From an uncultured Collinsella sp. (GTDB lineage Bacteria; Actinomycetota; Coriobacteriia; Coriobacteriales; Coriobacteriaceae), in contig USQE01000066.1 of the NCBI GenBank assembly GCA_900556675.1, positions 1 through 6,560 of the forward strand: 6,560 nt of DNA. Direction: 5' to 3'. A program made the translations under genes and the position numbers. This document shows positions 1 to 6,187 of the stretch, piece after piece (position 1 is the first letter of the stretch; each line of letters starts with the position of its first letter). The notes below the pieces were generated by a model, which had not been told where the DNA came from, ran no database searches, and saw only the letters and a program-made list of their open reading frames with translations.

Positions 1-595
1 CGCGATCGGCCTCGCGCCACGTAATATGCGGTCCGCAATCAAAGCAGGCATCGGGCTGCGCGTGAAACCGCCGATCGAGCGGGTCGGCATACTCCGCGGC
101 GCAGGTGGGGCACATGGGAAAGCGATCCATCGAGGTGGCCGCTCGGTCATAGGGCAGCGAGCGGATGATGGTAAAGCGCGGTCCACAGTTGGTGCAGTTG
201 ATAAAGGGGTAGTGAAAGCGTCGGTCGGCGGGGTCGAATAGCTCGCGCAGGCAGTCATCGCACGTAGCGATGTCGGGCGAGATGAGCGTCGTGTGGGCGG
301 TTTGATCCTGCGACGCCACAATGCGAAAACCCTGCTCGTTGGCGGCGTTCCAGTCACCGGGTGCTAGGTCCATAACCTCGACATGCTCCACGCGAGACGC
401 CGCAGGCGCATGCTCGGAAAGCGCGTCGACAAATTCGTCGAGTGCTTCGCCAGGAGCGTGCGCCTCGATATGCACGCCATCGCCCGCGTTAAGCACCCAG
501 CCGCAAATGCCGTGCGCCATGGCCTCGCGATACACAAACGGTCGCATGCCGACACCCTGCACAATGCCCGTTACATGGATATGCGCATGTCGCAT
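1..595 (-). CDS. hypF: HypF, [NiFe]-hydrogenase maturation carbamoyltransferase (N-terminal 198 residues, runs off the window)
   Basis: HypF uses carbamoyl phosphate and ATP to make the thiocarbamate on HypE that becomes the cyanide ligands of the [NiFe]-hydrogenase active site; it acts in the cytoplasm. The visible part starts with an acylphosphatase-like domain (residues about 1-90) with the signature GIVQGVGMRPFVYR at 10-23. Two zinc-finger motifs follow, each of the form C-x2-C-x18-C-x2-C: Cys112/115/134/137 and Cys162/165/184/187, with the family sequences SPDIATCDDC and RRFHAQP. The YrdC-like and Kae1-like domains, expected in a protein of roughly 750-800 residues, lie beyond position 1. 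The ATG at 595 is preceded by AAGGAGGG five bases upstream, which fixes the start. It sits 29 bases after nikR on the same strand and is probably co-transcribed with it. The Phe usual after GVG in the acylphosphatase signature is Met here. Identification is very secure. Confidence 0.96.
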   Translation of the reverse strand, partial: MRHAHIHVTGIVQGVGMRPFVYREAMAHGICGWVLNAGDGVHIEAHAPGEALDEFVDALSEHAPAASRVEHVEVMDLAPGDWNAANEQGFRIVASQDQTAHTTLISPDIATCDDCLRELFDPADRRFHYPFINCTNCGPRFTIIRSLPYDRAATSMDRFPMCPTCAAEYADPLDRRFHAQPDACFDCGPHITWREADR

Positions 596-624
596 GCGAC
601 CCTCCTTCGTTGAAATGTGTGCTG

Positions 625-1119
625 TTACAGCCCCAGGCTCTGCTCGGTGGCGGCGCAGGTGAGCTCGCCGTGTTTAACGCCGCGCAGGCCCAGCAGACGG
701 TCAGCCAGCTCGTAGACACGCTCGCCGCGACCCTTAAGTGCCAGAATCTCCAAACAGTTGTGGTGATCCAGATGCACGTGCATGGTCGATACGATCTCGT
801 CGGTGTAGTCGTGTTGCACCTCGTCCAGGCGGCGCGTCAGGTCGCCGGTGTGATGGTCGTAAATCATGGTGAGCGACCCGATGACCTGCTCGTCGGGCGT
901 TCGCATCTGCTCCTTGGCAATCGAGGCGCGAATCAGGTCGCGCACGGCCTCGGAGCGGTTGGCTACGTCACCGCGGCGTGCGATCTGCTCGTCAAAGCGG
1001 CGCAGCAGGTCGTCGGGCGCGGTGACCGAAAAACGGACCAGCTCGGAGGCGGAGCCGCTGCAACGGCAGCCCGCGTCGCCGGTCGGCCCGTGCGAATGCT
1101 CGTGCTCGTGCTCGGCCAC
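625..1119 (-). CDS. nikR: Nickel-responsive transcriptional regulator NikR with His-rich N-terminal extension
   Basis: NikR is a nickel-sensing repressor of nickel uptake genes, acting as a tetramer on DNA. This 164-residue protein has a ribbon-helix-helix DNA-binding domain (about residues 27-72, with VRFSV strand and NRSEAVRDLIR helix) and a C-terminal ACT-like nickel domain. The square-planar nickel ligands of E. coli NikR (His76, His87, His89, Cys95) appear colinearly at His103, His114, His116 and Cys122, a constant offset of 27. That offset is an N-terminal extension with alternating Glu/His at residues 3-8 (MAEHEHEHSHG) and a CRC pair at 18-20. The start is a GTG only one base after the stop of the upstream 82-residue gene; no other start codon lies before the ribbon-helix-helix domain, so the extension is probably translated, by coupling. 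The neighbour downstream is hypF, consistent with nickel-enzyme control. I could not identify a NikR operator by eye. Confidence 0.95.
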   Translation of the reverse strand: MAEHEHEHSHGPTGDAGCRCSGSASELVRFSVTAPDDLLRRFDEQIARRGDVANRSEAVRDLIRASIAKEQMRTPDEQVIGSLTMIYDHHTGDLTRRLDEVQHDYTDEIVSTMHVHLDHHNCLEILALKGRGERVYELADRLLGLRGVKHGELTCAATEQSLGL

Positions 1120-1120
1120 G

Positions 1121-1369
1121 CTACACCAGCTTTACGGAGCCAACAGAGTTATGGTCGGCCTCGATGGCATCCTCATAGCCCTCGAGTGCGTCGTGCGCCT
1201 CGTGGAGCGCCGCCATGGCGGCCTCGAGCTTGGCGCCAATGCGCTCCATATCAAAGTTCTCGGTTGCATGCAGCAGCTGATGGCTCCACTCGTGGGCGAG
1301 CTCGATCGTGTCGTTAACCTGCTTGACGCTCATGGCAAGCTGGCTCATGTTCATTCCGACGTCATGCAT
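1121..1369 (-). CDS. Small helical His-containing protein of unknown function, first gene of the nikR-hypF cluster
   Basis: I do not recognise this 82-residue protein. It has no signal peptide, no membrane segment and no cysteine, and is acidic. Nearly all of it looks alpha-helical: a first helix from about residue 7 to 37 and a second from about 41 to 71, rich in Ala, Glu, Leu and His, suggesting a helical hairpin. His26, His30 and His34 are spaced i, i+4, i+8, so they would line one face of the first helix; His56 and His59 lie in the second. The ATG at 1369 follows GGAG by seven bases. Its stop is separated by one base from the GTG of nikR, so the two are translationally coupled. A role in nickel or hydrogenase biology (metal binding, chaperone) is inference from position and histidine content only. 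Confidence 0.8.
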   Translation of the reverse strand: MHDVGMNMSQLAMSVKQVNDTIELAHEWSHQLLHATENFDMERIGAKLEAAMAALHEAHDALEGYEDAIEADHNSVGSVKLV

Positions 1370-1440
1370 GGGAAATCTCCTTTTGTACGGGTCTAATCAG
1401 TGGTTCAGATTCTACTACGCCCGCTTTGCGCATCGCCGCA

Positions 1441-1480
1441 TAAGAAAACGGGTGCGAGTCCGTCTGACCCGCACCCGTTC
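1441..1480 (-). terminator. Intrinsic terminator downstream of trxA
   Basis: The arms AACGGGTGCG (1447-1456) and CGCACCCGTT (1470-1479) form a perfect 10-bp GC-rich stem, with a further GTC/GAC pairing inside the loop after one mismatch. Read on the minus strand the stem runs into TTTTCTTA (1448-1441), the uridine tract of a Rho-independent terminator; on the plus strand no such tract follows. It would end the trxA transcript before the 82-residue gene, nikR and hypF. Between it and trxA is another smaller hairpin, TGAGCGG/CCGCTCA at 1544-1564, with no T-tract. Confidence 0.8.
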
Positions 1481-1589
1481 ACTGGGGGCTGTTTGTGATT
1501 ACCATACTATCCGTGGTCGCGGGCGCAGCACCCGGCTCTCCGGTGAGCGGCGCAAAACCGCTCATGGACGGCAGCACATGACCGGCGTA

Positions 1590-1910
1590 TTACAGGTGCT
1601 TCTCAAGCAGCGCCTGCAGCCTGGCCTTGGGCAGCGCGCCAACGGAGCGGTCGATTTCCTCGCCGTTCTTAAAGACAACCAGCGTGGGGATGCTCATAAC
1701 GCCAAACTTCATGGCCAGGTCCTGATTGTCGTCAACGTTGCATTTGGCGACGGCAAGCTTGCCGGCCAGCTCGTCGGCCACTTCGTCAACGATGGGCGAG
1801 AGCGAACGGCAGGGACCGCACCACGGTGCCCAAAAATCAACCAGCACGGGAAGGCTGCCGTTAACGACGGAATCGAAGTTCTCGGGGGTAATCTGCTTAA
1901 TGTCAGCCAT
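1590..1910 (-). CDS. trxA: Thioredoxin
   Basis: A classic 106-residue cytoplasmic thioredoxin, a general protein disulfide reductant recycled by thioredoxin reductase. The redox site is WCGPC at residues 30-34 in the context VDFWAPWCGPC, with the buried Asp at 25 and the cis-proline at 75 in SIPTLVVFKNG. The length matches the family (about 105-110). I chose the ATG at 1910 because GGAGG lies five bases upstream; in-frame starts further out (1922 and 1994) would add a tail with no thioredoxin similarity. One extra cysteine, Cys57, sits in the strand after helix 2 (AKCNVDD). It is a single-gene unit, divergent from the gene at 2047 and followed by the terminator at 1441-1480. No thioredoxin reductase gene is in the window. 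A possible minus-strand -10 (TATAAG, 1970-1965) lies about 55 bases upstream, without a clear -35. Confidence 0.97.
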   Translation of the reverse strand: MADIKQITPENFDSVVNGSLPVLVDFWAPWCGPCRSLSPIVDEVADELAGKLAVAKCNVDDNQDLAMKFGVMSIPTLVVFKNGEEIDRSVGALPKARLQALLEKHL

Positions 1911-1928
1911 GGTGACCTCCATAGTGCG

Positions 1929-1945
1929 ACGCGGCTCGGCCGCGT
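1929..1945 (-). other. Short GC hairpin in the trxA leader
   Basis: ACGCGGC and GCCGCGT form a perfect 7-bp stem with a three-base loop, ending about eight bases upstream of the trxA ribosome binding site on the minus strand. It has no T-tract, so it is not a terminator. It may stabilise the leader or tune translation, or may be chance in GC-rich DNA. Confidence 0.35.
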
Positions 1946-2012
1946 AAAACTCAGTACGACCGTGCTTATACCCAACGGCCCGCAATGCAACCACTCGCGG
2001 TCGGCTCTTTTA

Positions 2013-2018
2013 TATAAT
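2013..2018 (+). promoter_or_regulatory. Consensus -10 element for the gene at 2047
   Basis: A perfect TATAAT stands in an AT-rich island (TTTTATATAATGG) within otherwise GC-rich DNA, 28 bases before the start codon. This would give a leader of about 20 bases that still includes the GGAG ribosome binding site at 2038-2041. No recognisable -35 hexamer is found 16-18 bases upstream and there is no TGn extension, so the call rests on the -10 alone. Confidence 0.5.
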
Positions 2019-2046
2019 GGTGGGCACGTAAACGATTGGAGAGCGC

Positions 2047-2622
2047 ATGTCCACGTCACAAAGCCAGAAAAAAGAAGCCATCGCCCAGGCGACCGAGCAG
2101 GAGCTCGCATCGCTCGCGGGTCGCGGCGTGCGTATCGCAGGCAACGCGTGCTCGCCGATTGTGCTGGTAAAAGGTGATTTAGACGATGCCGAGCGTGCGG
2201 GCGGCGAGCTGGCTGCCGGTCCGGACGGTGCCGCGCTGCGCAAGGCGCTCGGGGCAATCGGTTACGCGCCCGAAGATTTTTGTGTGCTGGCGAGTGTTGC
2301 CGGCGCAGGCGACGGAGCTGTGGCGGTGGGCCACGCCCTGCCGTGCGACCTGTTCCGCGAGGCGCTTGAGGCCTTGGACCCCGAGGCGGTGCTGCTGCTC
2401 GATAACAGCGCGGCCGATGTCATGCGCGAAACCTACGCCGACATGCTCGTGGCGATTGATGACTTCGACACCGCCATGCTCAAGCCCGGTCTGATCGCCC
2501 ATGTGCAGGGCCGCCGCGTGCTCGCACTCGATGGCTTTGAGGCGGCGCTGACCGACAAAGCGGCCAAGCAGCGCATGTGGGCCTATATCAAGCAGCTGAC
2601 CCCGGCGGCTGCTCCACTGTAG
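2047..2622 (+). CDS. Conserved-looking hypothetical protein, possibly a remote uracil-DNA glycosylase-fold relative
   Basis: A soluble 191-residue acidic, alanine-rich protein with no signal peptide or membrane segment. ATG at 2047 follows GGAG by five bases. I do not recognise a named family with certainty. The middle of the protein (residues about 38-80: IVLVKGDLDD...GPDGAALRKALGAIGYAPEDFCVLAS) has the order seen near the N terminus of family 4/5-type uracil-DNA glycosylases, where a strand and a GEAPG loop are followed by a GxxG-LLxxxLxxxGL helix and a strand. Residues about 113-121 (DPEAVLLLDNSAA) resemble the later strand-and-helix that follows. The catalytic GEAPG-type motif is replaced by GDLDD, and there are no iron-sulfur cysteines, so glycosylase activity is doubtful. 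The C-terminal part (RRVLALDGFEAALTDKAAKQRMWAYIKQL) looks like a conserved block. It is monocistronic, divergent from trxA, with no clear terminator after it. Confidence 0.8.
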   Translation: MSTSQSQKKEAIAQATEQELASLAGRGVRIAGNACSPIVLVKGDLDDAERAGGELAAGPDGAALRKALGAIGYAPEDFCVLASVAGAGDGAVAVGHALPCDLFREALEALDPEAVLLLDNSAADVMRETYADMLVAIDDFDTAMLKPGLIAHVQGRRVLALDGFEAALTDKAAKQRMWAYIKQLTPAAAPL

Positions 2623-2779
2623 CGGATTGGCGCCGGCGAGCGATTGCCTGGCGGGCATGCCGTCGACCATGCGCGGCGGCCGTCCAAAGATGTCTCCTAC
2701 GCTATCGAGAGCTCGGCTATCCTCAGTTTGCCAGTTCGAAAATGGGCCTGCCGCATGATCGAATCTTTATTTCAACTTT

Positions 2780-2823
2780 ACACCTAGGTTTACAGCTGTC
2801 TTGTCAGCTGTAAACCTAGGTGT
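2780..2823. promoter_or_regulatory. 44-bp perfect palindrome, probable NiaR operator of the nadABC-niaR operon
   Basis: Two perfect 19-base arms, ACACCTAGGTTTACAGCTG (2780-2798) and CAGCTGTAAACCTAGGTGT (2805-2823), flank a six-base centre, TCTTGT. The repeat covers the -35 hexamer and the whole spacer of the nadA promoter, so a bound dimer would exclude RNA polymerase. The operon it controls ends in niaR, a nicotinate-responsive repressor that in other bacteria acts on nad genes and usually on itself, so NiaR is the likely ligand; that assignment is inference. No T-tract follows, so it is not a terminator. The rest of the 240-base gap from 2623 holds nothing else I can support. Confidence 0.8.
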
Positions 2824-2829
2824 CATACT
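2801..2829 (+). promoter_or_regulatory. Promoter of nadA-nadB-nadC-niaR
   Basis: A -35 TTGTCA (2801-2806, five of six matches) and a -10 CATACT (2824-2829, four of six) are separated by exactly 17 bases, and a TG at 2821-2822 forms an extended -10. Transcription should begin near 2836, giving a leader of about 30 bases before nadA. The -35 begins exactly at the centre of the palindrome at 2780-2823 and the -10 begins at the base after it. Confidence 0.7.
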
Positions 2830-2864
2830 AAAGCCCCAAGATTCGCCAAAAGAGAGGGGCCTTG

Positions 2865-3890
2865 ATGGCACAGAGCGCGAACATGGATGCGTCGGAGCTT
2901 GCACGCGATATCGCGGCTGGCCTAGCATCGGCAACGACGGCAACGGAGCGCGCGGCACTGGTGCCCGCAGAGCTTGTCGAGGCCATTCAGCAACTAAAAA
3001 CCCAACGTGACGCGGTGATCCTGGCGCACTACTATGTGGCGCCCGAGGTCCAAGCCGTTGCCGATTACGTCGGCGACAGCTTCTACCTGGCAAAGCTCGC
3101 CAAGAGCCTGCCGCAGCAGACCATCGTGCTGTGCGGCGTGGAGTTTATGGGCGAGAGCGCCAAGCTGCTCAACCCCACCAAGACCGTGCTGCTGCCCGAG
3201 CCGGGCGCGGACTGCCCCATGGCGCACATGGTCAAGCGCGAGACGGTCGATGCGGCGCGCGCCGAGTACGGCGACGACCTTGCCGTGGTCTGCTACGTCA
3301 ACTCGACGGTCGAGATCAAGAGCTGGAGCGACGTGTGCGTCACCAGCTCCAACGCCGTCAAGATCGTGTCCGAGCTGCCGCAGCAGCACGTCCTGTTCAT
3401 CCCCGATCAAAACCTGGGCCGCTTCGTAGCCGAGCAGGTGCCGCAAAAGCACGTCATCCTCAACAATGGCTATTGCCCGCGCCATCACATCATCACCGTC
3501 GAGCAGATCGTCGATGCGCAGGAGGCGCATCCCGACGCGCTCGTGCTGGCGCACCCCGAATGCAAGGCCGACGTCCTTGCCGAGGCCGACTACATCGGCT
3601 CCACCGCCGGCATCATCAAGTACGCCGAGGATTCGGACGCGAGTGAGTTCATCATCGTGACGGTCCGCGGCGTGCTCTACGAGCTCGAGCGCCGCTGCGA
3701 GGGCACCGGCAAAAAGTTCTATTTTCCCGCGGTGCAGCCCACCTGCGTCAACATGGATCTCATCACACTCGAAAAGCTCGTGCGATGCCTGGAGACGGGC
3801 GAGGGCGAGGTACAGATCGGCGTGTCGGACGAGGCGGCCGACCAGGCCAAAATTACGCTCGACCGCATGCTCGAGTACGCGGCGCGCTAG
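2865..3890 (+). CDS. nadA: Quinolinate synthase NadA
   Basis: NadA condenses iminoaspartate from NadB with dihydroxyacetone phosphate to give quinolinate, using a labile [4Fe-4S] cluster with one open iron site. The 341-residue length is normal. By alignment from memory with E. coli NadA (Cys113/200/297), the cluster ligands are Cys117 (GADCPMAH), Cys204 (NNGYCPRHH) and Cys294 (QPTCVNMD); the 87-residue spacing of the first two matches exactly. Other family motifs are AHYYVAPEVQ (54-63), CGVEFMGESAKLLNP (90-104), VTSSNA (159-164), PDQNLGR (180-186), HPEC (230-233) and GSTAGI (245-250). The residues before about 36 are a variable lead-in. ATG at 2865 is chosen over TTG at 2862 because the AGAGG motif lies seven bases from the ATG. 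It is the first gene of the operon; 56 bases containing a hairpin separate it from nadB. Confidence 0.97.
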   Translation: MAQSANMDASELARDIAAGLASATTATERAALVPAELVEAIQQLKTQRDAVILAHYYVAPEVQAVADYVGDSFYLAKLAKSLPQQTIVLCGVEFMGESAKLLNPTKTVLLPEPGADCPMAHMVKRETVDAARAEYGDDLAVVCYVNSTVEIKSWSDVCVTSSNAVKIVSELPQQHVLFIPDQNLGRFVAEQVPQKHVILNNGYCPRHHIITVEQIVDAQEAHPDALVLAHPECKADVLAEADYIGSTAGIIKYAEDSDASEFIIVTVRGVLYELERRCEGTGKKFYFPAVQPTCVNMDLITLEKLVRCLETGEGEVQIGVSDEAADQAKITLDRMLEYAAR

Positions 3891-3893
3891 AAC

Positions 3894-3928
3894 GATGTGA
3901 CATGAGGGGCAGTCCCTTATGTCACATT
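3894..3928. repeat. Intercistronic hairpin between nadA and nadB, resembling a repetitive extragenic palindrome
   Basis: ATGTGACATGAGGG (3895-3908) pairs with CCCTTATGTCACAT (3914-3927) over 14 bp, with one G-T wobble and a five-base loop, GCAGT; a further G-T pair is possible outside. It begins four bases after the nadA stop and ends a few bases before the nadB ribosome binding site. No T-tract follows on either strand (ATTACAAGG and CGTTCTAGC), so termination is unlikely. The GGGGCAGTCCC centre resembles the GGGGACAGTCCC type of mobile extragenic palindromes. Possible effects are RNA stability or differential expression of nadA and nadB. The hairpin itself is certain; its class is inference. 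Confidence 0.7.
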
Positions 3929-3946
3929 ACAAGGGAGAGGATTCCT

Positions 3947-5323
3947 GTGGAAACCAAACAATACCCCGATATGGAGTGCGACGTTGTCATTGCCGGTTGC
4001 GGCGTGGCGGGCCTGTACGCGGCCCTCAATCTGCCGACGAGCACGCGCGTGATCATGCTCTCCAAGGGCACTGTCGACGAGTGCGACTCGATGCTTGCGC
4101 AGGGCGGTATCTGCGTGCTGCCCGAAGGCTCGGATTACGATGCCTTCTTTGAGGACACCATGCACGCCGGCCACTACGAGAACCGCCGCGAGAGCGTCGA
4201 CATCATGATTCGCTCGAGCCGCTCGGTCATCAACGACCTGCTGGCGATAAGCGTGGATTTTGAGCGCAAGGCCGACGGCAGCCTCGACTTTACCCGCGAG
4301 GGCGCGCACAGCCGTCCGCGTATTGCCTTCCATGCCGACATTACGGGCAAGGAGATCACGACCAAGCTGCTCCAGGCCGTTCACAAGCTGGATAACGTGC
4401 AGATTTTGGAGCACGTGGCCATGACCGACATCCTGACGGGCGAGCGTGACGGCGCCACGGTGTGCACCGGCGCCGTCGCCGTTCCCGTGGACGAGGACAA
4501 CTCGGTTCGTCCCGCCGACGAACTGGCAAATGCCGCCGAGGGCGTGCATGCCGGCGAGCCGTTTAAGATCCATGCCCGCCACACGCTGTGGGCGACGGGC
4601 GGCATCGGCGGCGTATACGACCATTCGACCAACTACCCGCAGCTCACGGGCGATGCCTGCTACATCGCTCAGGAGCATGGCATTAAGATGGAGCACCTGG
4701 ACTACGTGCAGATTCACCCCACGGGGCTGTTCTCGCCGCAGCCGGGCCGTACCTTCCTGATCAGCGAGAGCTGCCGCGGCGAGGGCGCGATTTTGCTCAA
4801 CGCCGCCGGCGAGCGCTTTACCGATGAGCTCCAGCCGCGCGATGTGGTCGCCGCCGCCATTCGCGAGCAGATGAAGCAGGACGGCACCGAGCACGAGTGG
4901 CTGAGCTTTGCCCCCGTCGAGCGCGACGTGGTGACCGGGCACTTCGCCAACATCCGCGCACGCTGCCTGGAGGACGGCCGCGACATCCTGGACGAGCCCA
5001 TTCCCGTTACGCCCACGCAGCACTACTTTATGGGCGGCGTGTGGGTCGACAAGGCCGGCCGCACCTCGATGCCCGAGCTCTACGCCGCGGGCGAGACGGC
5101 CTGCAACGGCGTTCACGGCAAGAACCGCCTTGCATCAAACAGCCTGCTCGAGGCACTGGTCTGGGGTCGCCGCGCCGCGTGGTACATGCGTACCGGCGAG
5201 TCACTGGTCGTAGAGCAGGCGGGCGATCCCGCGCTCGATGGCCGTCATCGCGCCCTGAGCGCCGACACCCTGGCAATCGATGATTTGGCCCGTGCCGCCG
5301 GCACGCAGGCCGTGGAGGAGTAG
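3947..5323 (+). CDS. nadB: L-aspartate oxidase NadB (short form)
   Basis: NadB is the FAD-dependent first enzyme of de novo NAD synthesis, oxidising L-aspartate to iminoaspartate for NadA. The 458 residues contain the Rossmann FAD motif GCGVAG (17-22), the AQGGICV loop (51-57), RIAFHADITG (125-134), and then the family blocks HPTGLF, SESCRGEGA, QPRDVVAAA, HYFMGGVWVD, LYAAGETACNGVHG and NRLASNSLLEALVWG. The start is GTG at 3947, six bases after GAGAGG; upstream in-frame codons lie in the nadA gene and the hairpin. E. coli NadB is 540 residues; here only about 47 residues follow the last flavin-binding helix, so the C-terminal helical bundle is largely absent, as in other short forms of the family. 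Fumarate reductase flavoproteins are related, but the nadA/nadC context settles the name. Three bases separate it from nadC. Confidence 0.96.
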   Translation: METKQYPDMECDVVIAGCGVAGLYAALNLPTSTRVIMLSKGTVDECDSMLAQGGICVLPEGSDYDAFFEDTMHAGHYENRRESVDIMIRSSRSVINDLLAISVDFERKADGSLDFTREGAHSRPRIAFHADITGKEITTKLLQAVHKLDNVQILEHVAMTDILTGERDGATVCTGAVAVPVDEDNSVRPADELANAAEGVHAGEPFKIHARHTLWATGGIGGVYDHSTNYPQLTGDACYIAQEHGIKMEHLDYVQIHPTGLFSPQPGRTFLISESCRGEGAILLNAAGERFTDELQPRDVVAAAIREQMKQDGTEHEWLSFAPVERDVVTGHFANIRARCLEDGRDILDEPIPVTPTQHYFMGGVWVDKAGRTSMPELYAAGETACNGVHGKNRLASNSLLEALVWGRRAAWYMRTGESLVVEQAGDPALDGRHRALSADTLAIDDLARAAGTQAVEE

Positions 5324-5326
5324 ACC

Positions 5327-6187
5327 ATGAATCCCATTACCATGAAGCTCGTCGTCGATGATCTGATCCTGCAGGCCCTGCGCGAGGATATTACGTTTGA
5401 GGACGTGAGCACGGCGAGCGTGTGCCCCACGGCGCGTCCCGCCACGGTGGAGCTCATCGCCAAGGCCGATGGCATCATCGCCGGCCTGGACGTGTTCGCT
5501 CGCACCTTTGAGCTGCTGGATCCGCAGAGCTCGGTGCTGTTTGATGTCGTCGATGGCGATGAGGTGCACGCCGGCGACCACGTGGGCCAAGTGCGCGGCG
5601 ACGCGCGCGTACTGCTTTCGGGCGAGCGCGTGGCGCTCAACTACCTGCAGCGCATGAGCGGCATCGCTACTTACACGCATCGGATGGCAGCTGCGCTCGA
5701 GGACACCAAGACCGTGCTCGTCGACACACGCAAGACCACGCCGGGCATGCGCGTCTTTGAGAAGGCCGCGGTCGAGATCGGCGGTGGCAGCAACCACCGC
5801 TATAACCTGTCGACGGCTGTCATGCTCAAGGACAACCACATCGACGCCGCCGGTGGCGTGGCACGCGCGATTGAGATGGCGCGCGCCCATGCGTCGTTTA
5901 CCGCGACGGTCGAGATCGAGTGCGAGAACCTGGACATGGTACGCGAGGCCGTGGAGGCCGGTGCCGACATCATCATGCTCGACAACATGACCCACGACGA
6001 CATGGCTGCCGCGATTGAGCTTATCGCCGGTCGCGCCAAGACCGAGTGCTCGGGCAACGTGGACGCCAGCAATATCCGCGCGCTCGCCGACCTGGGCGTT
6101 GACTTTATTAGCTCGGGCGCGCTGACACACTCCGCCCCGATCCTCGACCTCTCACTTAAGCACCTGCGTCTGCTGGACGGTAAATAA
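5327..6187 (+). CDS. nadC: Nicotinate-nucleotide pyrophosphorylase (quinolinate phosphoribosyltransferase) NadC
   Basis: NadC converts quinolinate and phosphoribosyl pyrophosphate to nicotinate mononucleotide, carbon dioxide and pyrophosphate, closing the quinolinate branch of NAD synthesis. The 286 residues are the usual length: an N-terminal sandwich domain (to about 110) and a barrel domain. Substrate-binding residues are visible as Arg101 (SGERVALNYLQRMSG), Arg135/Lys136 (DTRKTTPGMR), His157/Arg158 (GGGSNHRYNL), Lys168 (MLKDNHI), Glu197 (EIECENL) and Asp219 (IIMLDN), followed by ECSGNV and VDFISSGALTHSAP. ATG at 5327 lies three bases after the nadB stop, with GGAGG inside the nadB 3' end eight bases upstream. 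Its TAA shares one base with the ATG of niaR. Confidence 0.97.
   Translation: MNPITMKLVVDDLILQALREDITFEDVSTASVCPTARPATVELIAKADGIIAGLDVFARTFELLDPQSSVLFDVVDGDEVHAGDHVGQVRGDARVLLSGERVALNYLQRMSGIATYTHRMAAALEDTKTVLVDTRKTTPGMRVFEKAAVEIGGGSNHRYNLSTAVMLKDNHIDAAGGVARAIEMARAHASFTATVEIECENLDMVREAVEAGADIIMLDNMTHDDMAAAIELIAGRAKTECSGNVDASNIRALADLGVDFISSGALTHSAPILDLSLKHLRLLDGK

Noticed and set aside
610..1317. Plus-strand open frame opposite nikR and the 82-residue gene
   Set aside because: It lies antisense to a gene with complete NikR ligand residues; its composition is typical of an antisense frame.
1409..1414. Minus-strand TAGAAT as a -10 for the 82-residue gene, nikR and hypF
   Set aside because: The position suits the operon (about 40 bases before the start), but no -35 is recognisable at 16-18 bases, so it is not reported as a promoter.
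1383..1446. A NikR operator for autoregulation
   Set aside because: Only weak four-base dyads (AATC-N9-GATT) are visible; none fits the known GTATGA-N16-TCATAC type.
2650..2675. GCATG/CATGC dyad as a terminator for the gene at 2047
   Set aside because: A five-base stem with an eight-base loop and no T-tract is too weak.
3895..3927. nadA-nadB hairpin as an intrinsic terminator
   Set aside because: No T-tract follows on either strand, and nadB is clearly part of the operon.
3917..5116. Long open frame on the minus strand opposite nadB (399 codons)
   Set aside because: It is the mirror of a GC-rich coding strand, with low-complexity Ala/Gly/Val/His composition; the plus strand encodes unmistakable NadB.
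5201..6130. Long open frame on the minus strand opposite nadC (309 codons)
   Set aside because: It is a shadow of nadC, with no recognisable domain and no ribosome binding site context.
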